From NCBI RefSeq assembly GCF_018688155.1, contig NZ_CP061312.1, forward strand, positions 1,426,001-1,490,000: DNA of 64,000 nt, given 5' to 3'. The translations under genes were made by a program, and so were the position numbers. How positions within the stretch are numbered: the first letter of the stretch is position 1; every line of letters begins with the position of its first letter. Origin of the DNA: Polynucleobacter sp. AP-Sving-400A-A2. GTDB lineage: Bacteria > Pseudomonadota > Gammaproteobacteria > Burkholderiales > Burkholderiaceae. Positions 45,748-55,643 of the stretch are shown one piece after another. The notes beneath the pieces are model-generated. The model was not told where the DNA came from. It ran no database searches and saw nothing but the letters and a program-made list of their open reading frames with translations.

Positions 45748-46467
45748 ATGGATATAAATACAGTCGATTTTCCAGAGGAGCTGACTGCCCTCCCCAAACT
45801 CACCTCACGTCAAAGTGAGATTTTGGAATTGATTACCAAGGCCATCGATGAAAGTGGTTCGCCTCCTACGCGCGCTGAAATTGCGACGCAACTGGGCTTT
45901 GCTTCTGCCAATGCTGCTGAAGAGCACTTACGCGCATTAGCAAAAAAAGGGTATATCGAACTGACACCGGGAACGTCCCGCGGCATTCGTATTCCGCAAC
46001 GATTTAATCAAACACACAATCCCAATAAATATCGTCAGATGTCATTGCCTTCTGGCGCGCTTCAGCAACTCACACTGCCACTCATTGGTCGTGTTGCTGC
46101 AGGCTCTCCAATCATGGCTGTTGAGCACATTGAAAAACAAGTACCAATTGATCCCAGCTTGTTTAGCAAAGGTGCCGACTACTTACTAAAGGTGGTTGGT
46201 ATGAGCATGCGCGATGCTGGCATTCTGGATGGTGACTATCTTGCGGTACGAAAAACTTCTGAGGTTCGTAACGGCGATATCGTAGTTGCGCGCTTGGATG
46301 ATGAAGTTACAGTAAAACGTTGGAACCAAAAGAAAACTGCGGATGGCATGGTGATTGAGTTACAAGCCGAGAACCCAGACTTCAAAAATATTTTGGTAGA
46401 TAAACATCAACCAAACTTTGCAGTTGAAGGACAAGCAGTTGGGCTCATTAGGGCTGGCGGACTATAA
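45748..46467 (+). CDS. lexA: SOS repressor LexA
   Basis: Represses SOS genes until RecA filament stimulates self-cleavage. An N-terminal winged-helix ([47 protein letters not shown]) is followed by the cleavage site Ala118-Gly119 and the serine peptidase domain with Ser153 ([11 protein letters not shown]) and Lys190 (EVTVKRW). At 239 residues it is longer than E. coli LexA by a 14-residue N-terminal addition and a longer linker. No ribosome-binding site is visible before the ATG; the promoter's position suggests a leaderless mRNA. Confidence 0.96.
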   Translation: MDINTVDFPEELTALPKLTSRQSEILELITKAIDESGSPPTRAEIATQLGFASANAAEEHLRALAKKGYIELTPGTSRGIRIPQRFNQTHNPNKYRQMSLPSGALQQLTLPLIGRVAAGSPIMAVEHIEKQVPIDPSLFSKGADYLLKVVGMSMRDAGILDGDYLAVRKTSEVRNGDIVVARLDDEVTVKRWNQKKTADGMVIELQAENPDFKNILVDKHQPNFAVEGQAVGLIRAGGL

Positions 46468-46481
46468 GCCCCGACCTCTTA

Positions 46482-46511
46482 AGCAAAAGGCCTCGTTAGA
46501 GGCCTTTTGCT
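46482..46511 (+). terminator. Rho-independent terminator after lexA
   Basis: A perfect 13-bp stem (AGCAAAAGGCCTC / GAGGCCTTTTGCT) with a GTTA loop. The TTTT inside the 3' arm supplies the U-tract, and the symmetric AAAA allows use by the convergent lipoprotein gene as well. Confidence 0.8.
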
Positions 46512-46534
46512 ATTGATCGCCGATGTAGCTATTT

Positions 46535-46996
46535 TTATTTCTTAGTTGGCGCAACTACGTTTGCGTTCTTCGGAGATGCAGTAATGGTAATGATCGTTTT
46601 TGGCCCCGTGAATGGACCATCATTTAACTCTACTGTTGAGGTGCGATCACCTTTGGTGAAAACCAAAATACTGGTTTTTGATTTCACGGCACTCACAGTG
46701 GTCCAACCAGCCCTTGGATATTCAGCTTGGAAGAATGCATAAATATCCGTTGGAGTTTGCACGCCAGATAAAACTACACGCCCTACCCAGTTATCGCCGC
46801 GACCAATAATCAGTGAATCAGAGCCAATAATTTTTGATGCTGCAGGCAATGGCATATCACCTAAAAGTTGCGATTGAATTTCCTGAACTTCACTAGGCGT
46901 ACCTGTTGGAGAGTCGCCAGAAGAGGCGCAGGCTGCTAGCAGCATAGATAGCGAAAAAGCTAATGAAAGTTGCTGAACTTTTTTAAGTTGGATCAT
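46535..46996 (-). CDS. Hypothetical lipoprotein
   Basis: Exported lipoprotein of 153 residues. The signal sequence ends in the lipobox LLAAC (Cys23). The mature part has the pattern LPLPAASKIIGSDSLIIGRGDNWVGRVVL, then YAFFQAEYPRAGWTTVSAVKSKTSILVF, a small alpha/beta domain of unknown function. It lies downstream of the tRNA genes and convergent with lexA. I do not recognise the family by function. Confidence 0.75.
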   Translation of the reverse strand: MIQLKKVQQLSLAFSLSMLLAACASSGDSPTGTPSEVQEIQSQLLGDMPLPAASKIIGSDSLIIGRGDNWVGRVVLSGVQTPTDIYAFFQAEYPRAGWTTVSAVKSKTSILVFTKGDRTSTVELNDGPFTGPKTIITITASPKNANVVAPTKK

Positions 46997-47026
46997 CTTC
47001 TTGCCCTGGTAATCAATCTACATTAC

Positions 47027-47100
47027 TGGAGGCGCGTGAGGGAATCGAACCCCCGTACGAAGCTTTGCAGGCTCCTGCCTAACCACTCGGCCAACGCGCC
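47027..47100 (-). tRNA. tRNA-Cys (GCA)
   Basis: Cloverleaf read on the minus strand: acceptor GGCGCGT/ACGCGCC, D arm GCCGAGTGG, anticodon loop CTGCAAA giving GCA, T arm GGGGGTTCGAATCCC, U73 discriminator and encoded CCA. It is 51 bp downstream of tRNA-Gly. Confidence 0.95.
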
Positions 47101-47117
47101 ATATGCTTGAATCAAAA

Positions 47118-47144
47118 ATGGGAAGCTTTTTTAGGGCTTCCCAT
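47118..47144 (-). repeat. Inverted repeat between tRNA-Gly and tRNA-Cys
   Basis: Perfect 9-bp arms ATGGGAAGC / GCTTCCCAT with a 9-base loop, in the 50-bp spacer of the two tRNA genes. It could be a processing hairpin of the dicistronic tRNA precursor; there is no T-tract after it, so termination is unlikely. Confidence 0.55.
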
Positions 47145-47150
47145 CGAACT

Positions 47151-47226
47151 TGGAGCGGGAAAGGAGGTTCGAACTCCCGACCTATACCTTGGCAAGGTAT
47201 CGCTCTACCAGCTGAGCTATTCCCGC
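47151..47226 (-). tRNA. tRNA-Gly (GCC)
   Basis: Cloverleaf on the minus strand: acceptor GCGGGAA/TTCCCGC, D arm AGCTCAGCTGGTAGAGC, anticodon loop TTGCCAA giving GCC, T arm GGGAGTTCGAACCTCC, U73 and encoded CCA. Downstream of pgsA, the same arrangement (uvrC-pgsA-tRNA-Gly-tRNA-Cys) as uvrC-pgsA-glyW-cysT of E. coli. Confidence 0.95.
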
Positions 47227-47343
47227 GTAACAGGGCAACAGTTTAGCAAACAATTGGAGGGAGCGCATTAATTACCAAGAAGACTATCTGCTCACGGGGC
47301 TGATGCTTACAGCAGACCCTTATCAGCCATAGGTTTGTGGATA

Positions 47344-47919
47344 TTACTCGACTTTATCAACTAGCTGAGGCAAAGCCTTTTTCATGTAATAGAACATGGA
47401 CCAAAGTGTCAAAAAGGATGCAATCCAGATTAACCAAGTACCAACTTGTGCACAATTGAGCCAACCAAATATGGTGTCGTTCAACAATAAAAATGGAATC
47501 GCTACAAGTTGGGCTGTGGTCTTGAGTTTGCCGACCATATGCACAGCAACACTTTTCCCGGCACCCAAGAGCGCCATCCACTCTCTTAGTGCTGAGATAG
47601 TAATTTCACGCCCAATAATGATGAGGGCAACCCAAACCTGTACACGGTCCATACTGAGGAGAACCAACAATGCAGCAGCAACAATCAACTTATCTGCTAC
47701 CGGGTCTAAGAATTGACCGAACGCCGACTCTTGTTTCATTTTGCGAGCTAAGTAACCATCCAACCAGTCAGTAACTGCTGCAAAAATAAAAATTACTGTG
47801 GCAGTGAGATTCTTTTCAAAAGGAGTTAGCCAGCTATCAGGCAAATAGAACACTGCAACGACCAGCGGAATGGCGGCAACACGCAACCAGGTCAGGGCAA
47901 TGGGTAAATTAAATGGCAT
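47344..47919 (-). CDS. pgsA: CDP-diacylglycerol-glycerol-3-phosphate phosphatidyltransferase
   Basis: Integral membrane enzyme making phosphatidylglycerophosphate, first step to phosphatidylglycerol and cardiolipin. The CDP-alcohol phosphotransferase motif is complete: TDWLDGYLARKMKQESAFGQFLDPVADKL, with Asp51, Asp54, Asp72 and Asp76. Length 191 residues, several hydrophobic segments. It follows uvrC after 36 bp and precedes the tRNA pair. Confidence 0.96.
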   Translation of the reverse strand: MPFNLPIALTWLRVAAIPLVVAVFYLPDSWLTPFEKNLTATVIFIFAAVTDWLDGYLARKMKQESAFGQFLDPVADKLIVAAALLVLLSMDRVQVWVALIIIGREITISALREWMALLGAGKSVAVHMVGKLKTTAQLVAIPFLLLNDTIFGWLNCAQVGTWLIWIASFLTLWSMFYYMKKALPQLVDKVE

Positions 47920-47955
47920 AGCTCAAGCATAAACTAATGCGAGCGTGCTGGGCAA

Positions 47956-49896
47956 TCAATGGAGCTGCCTATAGATTTGCTCTGCCAATGCAGTGGATAT
48001 TCCCTCAACACTGGAGAGCTCTTCGATAGTGGCATTAGAAACACCACGCAAACCCCCAAAACGGGCTAGTAATTTTTGACGGCGTTTCGCCCCTATACCC
48101 TCAATCTCTTCCAACTGAGAAACTGTCCTTGCTTTTGCACGCTTTGCGCGCATGCCCGTAATGGCAAAGCGATGCGCCTCATCCCGAATTTGCGCTACCA
48201 ATAACAAAGCTGCACTATCGATGCCGAGTTCAAGCGATTTCCGTCCGTCCGCAAAAATGAGCGTCTCAAGACCTACCTTACGCCCTTCCCCTTTAGCAAC
48301 ACCAACAATCAAGCTGATATCCATACCAAATTCAGAGAGAACTTGTCTTGCCATCTCAACCTGACCTTTGCCACCGTCAATCAAAATCACTTGCGGCATC
48401 TTCTCGACAGGAAGTTCTTGGAAGTTTGCATAGCGGCGCTGTAAGACCTGACGCATTGCCGCGTAATCATCACCCGGTGTAATGTCATTAATATTAAAAC
48501 GGCGATATTCACTAGGCTGCATCGCATTTTTGGAGTACACCACACAAGATGCTTGCGTAGCCTCACCAGAGGTATGGCTAATGTCAAAACACTCAATACG
48601 CAACTGCTCAAGACTCTCTAATTCCAAAACCAAAACATCAGCCAGTGCTCTTGCTCTCGCTAGTTGTCCACCAGTCTCGACCAAACGCTTCGCTATCGCA
48701 ATCTTGGCATTACCCTCAGCCATCGCCAACCAATGTCGTCTCTGACCTTGTGGTTGGTGAAGGAAAGTAATGCGCTTACCAGCCTGAGCATTGAGTAAAT
48801 CATGCAAACCTTCTGGAATTTCTTGCTCGACACCATCTTCAGTACTTTCTTCTGATACCGCGATATCATCCACCAACTTTCTCAAGGAGTGATTCAGAAT
48901 CAGTACGGGTGGAATTAAATTAGTCGTCGCCTCGCCATCGCCTGACTTCTCCTCCAAGTAATGCTGGGCAATGAAGGCCTCCAGAATTTCAGCGGGTGGA
49001 GGAAGTTCTCCAGACGTTGAGCGCAAGCCTTTCGGGAAATAGGCCCGATCACCTAAATGGCGACCACCCCGAATCATTGCCAAATTGACACAAACTACAC
49101 CCTCCATTTGAGCGACAGCGATGACGTCGACATCACCCTCACCATCGGCAACAGTATCCATGGACTGCTGTTGCAAGACACTAGAAAGATCGGCAATGCG
49201 ATCCCTTAGTACTGCAGCCATTTCAAATTCCATAGCATCACTGTAAGCATGCATCTTTTTTTCAAGCTCAGAGAGCACGCGACTATGGTCACCCTCTAAA
49301 AACCGGGTAGCCTGGGCTACGTCCTGCCCATATTGATCTGCGTTCAGACGACGAACACAAGGGGCGCTGCAGCGATGAATTTGATGCAATAAACAAGGAC
49401 GGCTCCGGTTTTTAAAAACAGAGTCTTCACAGGTTCTCAGACGGAAGACTTTCTGCAAAATCTGCACGCTATTACGTACTGCCCATGAATTAGGAAATGG
49501 TCCAAAGTAGTGATTGCGCTTATCCGTTTTTCCTCGATAAGAGGCTAGGCGTGGAAACTGGTGTCCCGTCAACATCACATAGGGATAGGACTTATCATCT
49601 CGGAAGAGAATATTAAATGGCGGAGCTAACTCCTTAATTAAATTGTTCTCTAAAATTAAGGCTTCGGTTTCTGAGCGTGTTACTGTAGTTTCGTAGCGGG
49701 CGATTTTTCCCACCATCAGCTCTATCCGTGGTGAAAGCTGAGTTCGCTGGAAGTAACTAGATACCCGCTTTTTGAGGTTGCGCGCTTTTCCGACATACAA
49801 AATATGTCCCGCCTCATCAAAGAAGCGATACACCCCCGGCAATCCGGGTAGCCGTTTAACATCCTGCTGAAGGGTTTCAAAAAGCGAATTGCTCAT
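47956..49896 (-). CDS. uvrC: Excinuclease ABC subunit C
   Basis: Makes both incisions in nucleotide excision repair. Order: N-terminal GIY-YIG nuclease ([31 protein letters not shown]), the cysteine cluster ([13 protein letters not shown]), a UVR domain around 200-240 ([29 protein letters not shown]), the RNase H-like 5' nuclease ([34 protein letters not shown]) and C-terminal tandem helix-hairpin-helix ([16 protein letters not shown]). Length 646 residues. Its ATG overlaps the ATG of the divergent earP by 2 bp. Confidence 0.97.
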   Translation of the reverse strand: MSNSLFETLQQDVKRLPGLPGVYRFFDEAGHILYVGKARNLKKRVSSYFQRTQLSPRIELMVGKIARYETTVTRSETEALILENNLIKELAPPFNILFRDDKSYPYVMLTGHQFPRLASYRGKTDKRNHYFGPFPNSWAVRNSVQILQKVFRLRTCEDSVFKNRSRPCLLHQIHRCSAPCVRRLNADQYGQDVAQATRFLEGDHSRVLSELEKKMHAYSDAMEFEMAAVLRDRIADLSSVLQQQSMDTVADGEGDVDVIAVAQMEGVVCVNLAMIRGGRHLGDRAYFPKGLRSTSGELPPPAEILEAFIAQHYLEEKSGDGEATTNLIPPVLILNHSLRKLVDDIAVSEESTEDGVEQEIPEGLHDLLNAQAGKRITFLHQPQGQRRHWLAMAEGNAKIAIAKRLVETGGQLARARALADVLVLELESLEQLRIECFDISHTSGEATQASCVVYSKNAMQPSEYRRFNINDITPGDDYAAMRQVLQRRYANFQELPVEKMPQVILIDGGKGQVEMARQVLSEFGMDISLIVGVAKGEGRKVGLETLIFADGRKSLELGIDSAALLLVAQIRDEAHRFAITGMRAKRAKARTVSQLEEIEGIGAKRRQKLLARFGGLRGVSNATIEELSSVEGISTALAEQIYRQLH

Positions 49897-50974
49897 GCGT
49901 TGGGATATTTTCTGTCAAATCGTAGACAACTATGGTGATGCCGGTGTTTGCTGGCGCCTAGCAAGAAGCTTAACAAGTCTTCATGGCCAAGACGTGCGCA
50001 TTTTCTGTGACGATCTACCAACCCTTAATTTACTCGCTTCTGGGGTTGACCCAGAAATCAAGCGTCTTATCGACGTCCAACCCTGGGAAGCAAGTCATCA
50101 CAATAGCCGTCACCCAGTTGAGACTCCAGATGTGGTGATTGAGGCATTTGGGTGCGATCTTCCAGAGCGTTATCTTGCTGGTTTACTGATTGCCTCCAAA
50201 AAACCCATCATCATTAATCTGGAGTATTTAACTGCAGAGCCCTGGATTGTGGACTTTCATCAGAAAGCATCCCCGCAGGCGCACGGTATTCCGAAATACT
50301 TTTTCTTTCCTGGCTTCCAGACAAATGCGGGCGGTATTTTGACGGATCCAATTCCTCAGGAGTCATTGCTAACTAAGCAATTGATTCCCGGGAGCCTCAG
50401 GAAAAACTGGAAATTATTACGACCTAATGCAAAACGTATCAGTGTTTTTTGCTACTCAGGTGTGCCGCTCCTCAAATGGTTAGAAGATCTAGCAACATTG
50501 GATGAGAACTTCGACATTGTGCTGACTCATGGCCAACTTGAGCAATTGCAGTTCAGCTCAGGTCATCCAAGCAAAGCACTTGTTCTCCCTGAATCCATTC
50601 AACCCATCTCCATCCCCTTTGTTTCTCAAGATGAATACGATTGGGTCCTCTCTCAATGCGACTTCAATATTGTTCGTGGTGAGGATTCTTTTGTCCGAGC
50701 ACAGTTGGCTGGCAAACCCTTCATTTGGCATATTTACCCGCAACAAGATCGCGCGCACGAAACCAAGTTGGCTGCATTTTTAGATCTCTATCTTGAAGAC
50801 GCATCGCAAGAGCTTAAACAAGCCGTCATTGCCGCAATGACTTGGGCAATGCCTAGCAAGTGGCATCATTCCATTGACGACTGGAACATCCATTCCAAGG
50901 CTTGGCGAGCAGATTTACTTGAAAAACAAGCCGATGGTGGCCTAGCCGCCCGTCTAATGAGCTTTGTAGCCTGA
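49895..50974 (+). CDS. earP: EF-P arginine rhamnosyltransferase EarP
   Basis: Transfers rhamnose from TDP-rhamnose to Arg32 of EF-P, activating it for translation of polyproline stretches. The N-terminus [26 protein letters not shown] and the C-terminal nucleotide-sugar region ([26 protein letters not shown]) are family hallmarks, and efp follows directly. The ATG at 49895 yields 359 residues; a TTG two codons earlier is possible. The ATG lies within CATG shared with the uvrC start on the other strand, so its promoter must be inside uvrC. Confidence 0.92.
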   Translation: MRWDIFCQIVDNYGDAGVCWRLARSLTSLHGQDVRIFCDDLPTLNLLASGVDPEIKRLIDVQPWEASHHNSRHPVETPDVVIEAFGCDLPERYLAGLLIASKKPIIINLEYLTAEPWIVDFHQKASPQAHGIPKYFFFPGFQTNAGGILTDPIPQESLLTKQLIPGSLRKNWKLLRPNAKRISVFCYSGVPLLKWLEDLATLDENFDIVLTHGQLEQLQFSSGHPSKALVLPESIQPISIPFVSQDEYDWVLSQCDFNIVRGEDSFVRAQLAGKPFIWHIYPQQDRAHETKLAAFLDLYLEDASQELKQAVIAAMTWAMPSKWHHSIDDWNIHSKAWRADLLEKQADGGLAARLMSFVA

Positions 50975-51061
50975 TCTTGGGCTAAATACGCCAGCGGGCG
51001 GTTACAATCTTGTTTTTGATAAAAACCGCAGAAAATCAGCTCTGCACCCAGGAATAGCAAG

Positions 51062-51622
51062 ATGAAAACAGCACAAGAACTCCGCGTTGGTAACGTAGTA
51101 ATGATCGGCACTGATGCCATGGTCGTTTTAAAAGCAGAATACAGCCGCTCAGGCCGAAACTCCTCTGTTGTGAAAATGAAATTCAAGAACTTGTTAACTG
51201 GTGCGCCTAATGAAGGCGTATTTAAAGCAGATGACAAGTTTGATGTGGTGATCTTGGATAAAAAAGATTGCACCTATTCTTACTTCGCAGATCCAATGTA
51301 TGTGTTTATGGATACCGAGTACAACCAATATGAAGTGGAAGCCGAATTCATGGGCGATGCATTGCATTACCTAGAAGAAAGCATGCCTTGTGAAGTGGTG
51401 TTCTACGAAGGCAAAGCACTCTCAGTAGCTATGCCAAACTCTTTGGTTCGTGAAATCATTTATACAGAGCCAGCAGTTAAAGGCGATACCAGCTCAGGCA
51501 AAGTATTGAAGAATGCAAAATTGGCTACTGGCTATGAATTGCAAGTGCCATTGTTCTGTAACACTGGCGACAAGATCGAGATCGATACTCGTACTGGTGA
51601 ATATCGTAGCCGCGCTAACTAA
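51062..51622 (+). CDS. efp: Elongation factor P (Arg32 type)
   Basis: Relieves ribosome stalling at consecutive prolines. The 186-residue, three-domain protein has the tip loop [12 protein letters not shown], placing Arg32 where E. coli has the lysine; this is the residue rhamnosylated by EarP, encoded 87 bp upstream. The C-terminal signature [19 protein letters not shown] is intact. Terminated by a strong hairpin. Confidence 0.97.
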   Translation: MKTAQELRVGNVVMIGTDAMVVLKAEYSRSGRNSSVVKMKFKNLLTGAPNEGVFKADDKFDVVILDKKDCTYSYFADPMYVFMDTEYNQYEVEAEFMGDALHYLEESMPCEVVFYEGKALSVAMPNSLVREIIYTEPAVKGDTSSGKVLKNAKLATGYELQVPLFCNTGDKIEIDTRTGEYRSRAN

Positions 51623-51640
51623 TTAGATCGCTCGATAAGT

Positions 51641-51667
51641 AAAAGCCCGGTACGCCGGGCTTTTTTA
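51641..51667. terminator. Bidirectional terminator between efp and nagZ
   Basis: Stem AAGCCCGG-like (AGCCCGG / CCGGGCT) with a TACG loop, TTTTTT on the efp side and AAAA on the other, so it can serve both efp and the convergent nagZ, whose stop is at 51672. Confidence 0.85.
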
Positions 51668-51671
51668 TTAC

Positions 51672-52760
51672 CTAGGCAATGAGCTTTAACTGCTGCAGCA
51701 AGCCTTTGGCATGATGGTATTGCGCTTCGCCTTGCAATTCATCCCAGGTAGGAGCTATGGCAGTTGGCATCAAGCGATTTAAACGGGTTGCAGATTCAGC
51801 TTGTTTTGTTTTAGAAACTTTCAACTGACTGAGCAATTGATCTGCAAGGTCGGGACGATTACAAATCAACACTGCATCGCAGCCTGCTTCAAGCGCCATA
51901 TCGGCGCCCTTCACCACAGAACCAGCGACACTAGCGCCCTCCATTGAAAGGTCATCGCTAAAGATCACACCTTCAAAGCCCAACTCTTGACGCAAAATGG
52001 AATGCAGCCAAACCTTAGAGAATCCTGCTGGATTTTTATCTACTTTTGGATAAATCACATGCGCCGGCATTACTGCAGTCAAGCTCAGATCCAACCACTC
52101 ATAAGGCTTAGCATCGTCATTCAGAATGTTCTCAAGTGGACGCTCATCAACCGGAATGGCCACATGAGAATCCGCCTCTGCCCAGCCATGACCCGGAAAA
52201 TGCTTTCCGCAATTCGCCATACCCGCTAGTCGTAGACCTTCGTTCAAACTCTTAGCCAATGCAAAGGTAATTTGTGGATCACGACTAAAGGCACGATCGC
52301 CGATTACACTACTGCGACCAAAGTCTAAATCCAGAACAGGAGTAAAACTAAAGTCCACGCCGCAAGCTCTTAACTCGGCAGCCAGGATATATCCACAGGC
52401 GGTAGTTGCAGCCATAGCGATGGCAGCTGATTCAGCAGCATGTTTTGATTTAACTGTTGATTTATTTTTAGCTCCCCAAAGCTCACCAAGCTTGCGCATA
52501 GCAGGCAAATGAGTAAAGCCATCGGTCCTGCAGCGCTGTACACGTCCACCCTCATGATCAATTGAGATCAATACATCGGAGCGAATCTTTTTAATTTCTG
52601 AAGTCAGCTTCGTGAGCTGCTTGCGATCAGCAAAGTTTCTGCCAAATAAAATCACACCACCGGTAAGGGGGTGCAAGATGCGACGACGATCCTCTCCATT
52701 TAACTCGAAACCAACAACATCTAAAGTAACTGGGCCTGGTTTCATAGTCGACTTAGTCAT
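51672..52760 (-). CDS. nagZ: Beta-N-acetylglucosaminidase NagZ
   Basis: Cytoplasmic GH3 enzyme that removes GlcNAc from muropeptides in cell-wall recycling. Family motifs: LISIDHEGGRVQRCRTDGFTHLPAM, GKHFPGHGWAEADSHVAIP (the His-Asp general acid loop) and GVIFSDDLSMEGASVAG with the nucleophile Asp. Length 362 residues. Last gene of the long minus-strand run from fabD; it is separated from acpS by 40 bp. Confidence 0.95.
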   Translation of the reverse strand: MTKSTMKPGPVTLDVVGFELNGEDRRRILHPLTGGVILFGRNFADRKQLTKLTSEIKKIRSDVLISIDHEGGRVQRCRTDGFTHLPAMRKLGELWGAKNKSTVKSKHAAESAAIAMAATTACGYILAAELRACGVDFSFTPVLDLDFGRSSVIGDRAFSRDPQITFALAKSLNEGLRLAGMANCGKHFPGHGWAEADSHVAIPVDERPLENILNDDAKPYEWLDLSLTAVMPAHVIYPKVDKNPAGFSKVWLHSILRQELGFEGVIFSDDLSMEGASVAGSVVKGADMALEAGCDAVLICNRPDLADQLLSQLKVSKTKQAESATRLNRLMPTAIAPTWDELQGEAQYHHAKGLLQQLKLIA

Positions 52761-52800
52761 GCATTCCTCGAAATTTTTTTATGTACTTTTGAGAGTGTTT

Positions 52801-53193
52801 TTATTTTTGAACTACGATAACGTGGGCAATGGCCATGTCTTGCTCATCACTAACGGTGACCTGAGCTTCCCAGTTTTTATCCTGCATAAATAGTGCGAGT
52901 GCACCCAAATACGATGTCACTGGTTTGCCGCTAGGCTCATTCAGGGTTTGTAGAGATCTCCAGGTCATTGGCATTCTCATACCTAGGCCAATGGCTTTGG
53001 AGAATGCTTCTTTTGCAGCAAAGCGTGTTGCCAAAAAAGCAATACCCCGTTTGTGATTTCTGGCTAAGCGATGTTTAAAAACCAGCATCTCATCTGGCCC
53101 TAGGATCTTTTCAGCCAGACGACCATTGGTGCGATCGTAAGCAGCTTGAAGCCGCTCGATTTGCAAGATGTCTGTGCCGATGCCAATGATCAT
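52801..53193 (-). CDS. acpS: Holo-acyl carrier protein synthase
   Basis: Transfers 4'-phosphopantetheine from CoA to the serine of ACP, which is encoded nearby as acpP. The start [18 protein letters not shown] and the magnesium-binding [39 protein letters not shown] segment are diagnostic. Length 130 residues. 15 bp downstream of pdxJ. Confidence 0.95.
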   Translation of the reverse strand: MIIGIGTDILQIERLQAAYDRTNGRLAEKILGPDEMLVFKHRLARNHKRGIAFLATRFAAKEAFSKAIGLGMRMPMTWRSLQTLNEPSGKPVTSYLGALALFMQDKNWEAQVTVSDEQDMAIAHVIVVQK

Positions 53194-53208
53194 TTGATAT
53201 TGAATCTT

Positions 53209-53952
53209 TTAAGCCTTAGCCCTGCCCTGAGCCATCAGAGCTTTCATGTCCGTAATTGCTTTTTGCCAACCCTTAAAGAGCGCTTCAGCAACAATGGCGT
53301 GTCCAATATTGAGCTCAGAGAGCTCGGCAATAGCAGCAACTGGAATTACATTGCCCTCGTGCAAACCATGGCCTGCATTGACTCGCATACCAATGCTTTT
53401 TCCAAACTGGGCTGCTTTTCTGATGCGCTCGAGCTCTTGCTTCTGTTGATCACCAGCCAGATCTGCGTAACGACCAGTATGCAATTCGACTACTGTGGCA
53501 CCTACATCTTTAGCCGCCTGGATTTGCCGCTCTTCAGGATCAATGAAAAGTGAAACCCGTATGCCGGCAGCTTTTAATTGTGTAGTTGCCGCCTTCACCA
53601 CCTCAAAGTGACCTATGACATCTAAACCGCCTTCAGTAGTAACCTCCTCACGCTTTTCAGGAACAAGACAAACATCCTGTGGCTGAACCTGACAGGCGAT
53701 ATTAATCATCTCGGGAGTAACGGCGCACTCTAGGTTCATACGCGTCTGAATCAAAGGGCGAAGCGCCATCAAATCGGCATCTTTAATATGGCGGCGATCT
53801 TCGCGTAAGTGTAAGGTAATTAAATCAGCGCCAGCCTCTTCGGCCAAGCGGGCAGCCTTTAATGGATCGGGGTAGACCGTGCCACGTGCATTACGTAGAG
53901 TAGCGACGTGATCGATATTAATGCCTAACTCAAGGGTATTGGGATTACTCAT
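53209..53952 (-). CDS. pdxJ: Pyridoxine 5'-phosphate synthase
   Basis: Condenses 1-deoxyxylulose 5-phosphate with amino-acetone phosphate to form pyridoxine 5'-phosphate, last ring-forming step of the DXP-dependent vitamin B6 route. [23 protein letters not shown] at the N-terminus, [10 protein letters not shown] and HAGHGL-type [12 protein letters not shown] are typical. Length 247 residues. Between recO and acpS, the usual betaproteobacterial order. Confidence 0.96.
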   Translation of the reverse strand: MSNPNTLELGINIDHVATLRNARGTVYPDPLKAARLAEEAGADLITLHLREDRRHIKDADLMALRPLIQTRMNLECAVTPEMINIACQVQPQDVCLVPEKREEVTTEGGLDVIGHFEVVKAATTQLKAAGIRVSLFIDPEERQIQAAKDVGATVVELHTGRYADLAGDQQKQELERIRKAAQFGKSIGMRVNAGHGLHEGNVIPVAAIAELSELNIGHAIVAEALFKGWQKAITDMKALMAQGRAKA

Positions 53953-53964
53953 ACTGGTAGGTTA

Positions 53965-54699
53965 CTAGATTTTCTTTAGATCAATCAAAATCTGACGAGT
54001 GGTCAGTACTTGATCTTGGAGATGTAAGCCCAATAAAAAGCGCATTAACTGCTTACTCTCAGAAAGCGTTTCTGAATCAGAAAAGTCTCCCGCTGCGATA
54101 GCTAGCAGGGATTTACCGCTCAAGACAGGCCAGTGACCTGGGTCATCTCCTTGAGCAGGCCTGACACCACGTTCTGGCTGATAGACGTACTGCTCATTTG
54201 AGATGGGGGCACTATTGGTTTCAACACAGCGGTCTAGCGCTGCTGCATAGCCGGTCTCTTGCAAGAGCGTTAACTCAAATGGGCGCAAGATTTCCTCTAA
54301 GCCCTTGGATTGAAATTCAAGATTTGATAAAGCGGAGATCGTATCGGTGTAATGGTCGTAGAGTCTTTCATAGTCGTCTTCACGAGCCAGAAACTTGACT
54401 AGTAACTCATTGAGATAGAAGCCACAGAGCAAGGCATCGCCCACTAAGGATGGCGTGCCACCGACCCACTCTGACTTCGTTAAAGTACGCAGCTCGGACT
54501 TGCCGCTCCAAGAAACCAATAGCGGTTGAAAACGCTGTAAGACTGGTCGTAATACCGAATGTGGACGCTTAGCACCTTTGGCAATCAGTGCCATACGGCC
54601 ATATTGCCGAGTAAACACATCCAGAATTAAGCTAGTTTCCTTATAAGGAATGCTGTGTAATACAAAAGCAGGTTCGTCAGCAACACGAATGGAGGCCAT
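53965..54699 (-). CDS. recO: DNA repair protein RecO
   Basis: Loads RecA at gaps with RecR in the RecF pathway. N-terminal OB fold (EPAFVLHSIPYKETSLILDVFTRQYGRMALIAKGAKRPHS) followed by a helical C-terminal region with FELTLLQETGYAAALDRCVE. Length 244 residues. The zinc-finger cysteines of some RecO proteins are mostly missing. Placed between era and pdxJ. Confidence 0.93.
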   Translation of the reverse strand: MASIRVADEPAFVLHSIPYKETSLILDVFTRQYGRMALIAKGAKRPHSVLRPVLQRFQPLLVSWSGKSELRTLTKSEWVGGTPSLVGDALLCGFYLNELLVKFLAREDDYERLYDHYTDTISALSNLEFQSKGLEEILRPFELTLLQETGYAAALDRCVETNSAPISNEQYVYQPERGVRPAQGDDPGHWPVLSGKSLLAIAAGDFSDSETLSESKQLMRFLLGLHLQDQVLTTRQILIDLKKI

Positions 54700-54705
54700 A
54701 GCTAC

Positions 54706-55641
54706 TTACTCTAGTCCCTGAGCCCGTAATTCAGCACGATCATCTGCCCAGCCACGTTTGACCTTAACCCAAGTCTCTAGGAAGACTTTGCCATCAAAGA
54801 GCTTTTCCATATCAATGCGTGCATCGGTGGAGATCTTCTTGAGTCGCTCGCCCTTGGCGCCAATAATCATCGCCTTATGGCTATCGCGATCAACCAAAAT
54901 CGTTGCTGCGATACGGCGCATCTTGCCATCCATCTTGAACTGATCAATGACTACAGTGCTGGTATAAGGCAACTCCTCACCAGTGAAGCGGAAAACCTTC
55001 TCACGCAGGATCTCAGCAGCCAAGAAGCGCTCACTGCGATCGGTAATAGTGTCGCCATCGTAAACTGCGGGAGCTTCAGGTAAGTAACCCTCCAGTACGT
55101 CTAATAATCTTTCAATATCCCCTGGGCTCTTGGCGCTCATCGGGACGATTTCAGCAAACTCACACTTCTGATCTTCATGACCACCTAACTCATACCAAGG
55201 CTGGCTCATTTCTTTCATGAAATTAAGTAAGGCCTGATCACGCTCAGAGGGAGTCTGAAAGCGACTATTAAATAGATCTAATTTATTTAAAACAAGGACA
55301 ACGGGTAAGTCAGTAGGCAGTAATTTCAAAACCTTCTTATCATCCTCGCCAAAATAGCCAGCTTCGACTACAAAGCAAGCCACATTCACATCTTGTAAAG
55401 CCGTTGTTACAGTACGATTTAGCGCCTTATTGAGAGTATTCATCAGACGAGTCTGAAAGCCCGGTGTATCGATAAAAATGAATTGAGCTTCTTCGCGATT
55501 CTGAACACCTAAAATACGATGGCGTGTAGTTTGTGCTTTACGCGAGGTAATGCTGATCTTCTGCCCAACCAAAGCATTCAAGAGAGTCGATTTGCCCATA
55601 TTGGGACGGCCAACGATGGCAATGGTGCCACATCTAAACAC
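54706..55641 (-). CDS. era: GTPase Era
   Basis: GTPase that assists 16S rRNA maturation and 30S assembly. G1 [20 protein letters not shown]3 [11 protein letters not shown] and G4 LVLNKLDLF are in the N-terminal domain; the C-terminal KH domain has [23 protein letters not shown]. Length 311 residues. It starts 2 bp after rnc ends, as in most proteobacteria. Confidence 0.96.
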   Translation of the reverse strand: MFRCGTIAIVGRPNMGKSTLLNALVGQKISITSRKAQTTRHRILGVQNREEAQFIFIDTPGFQTRLMNTLNKALNRTVTTALQDVNVACFVVEAGYFGEDDKKVLKLLPTDLPVVLVLNKLDLFNSRFQTPSERDQALLNFMKEMSQPWYELGGHEDQKCEFAEIVPMSAKSPGDIERLLDVLEGYLPEAPAVYDGDTITDRSERFLAAEILREKVFRFTGEELPYTSTVVIDQFKMDGKMRRIAATILVDRDSHKAMIIGAKGERLKKISTDARIDMEKLFDGKVFLETWVKVKRGWADDRAELRAQGLE

Positions 55642-55643
55642 GA

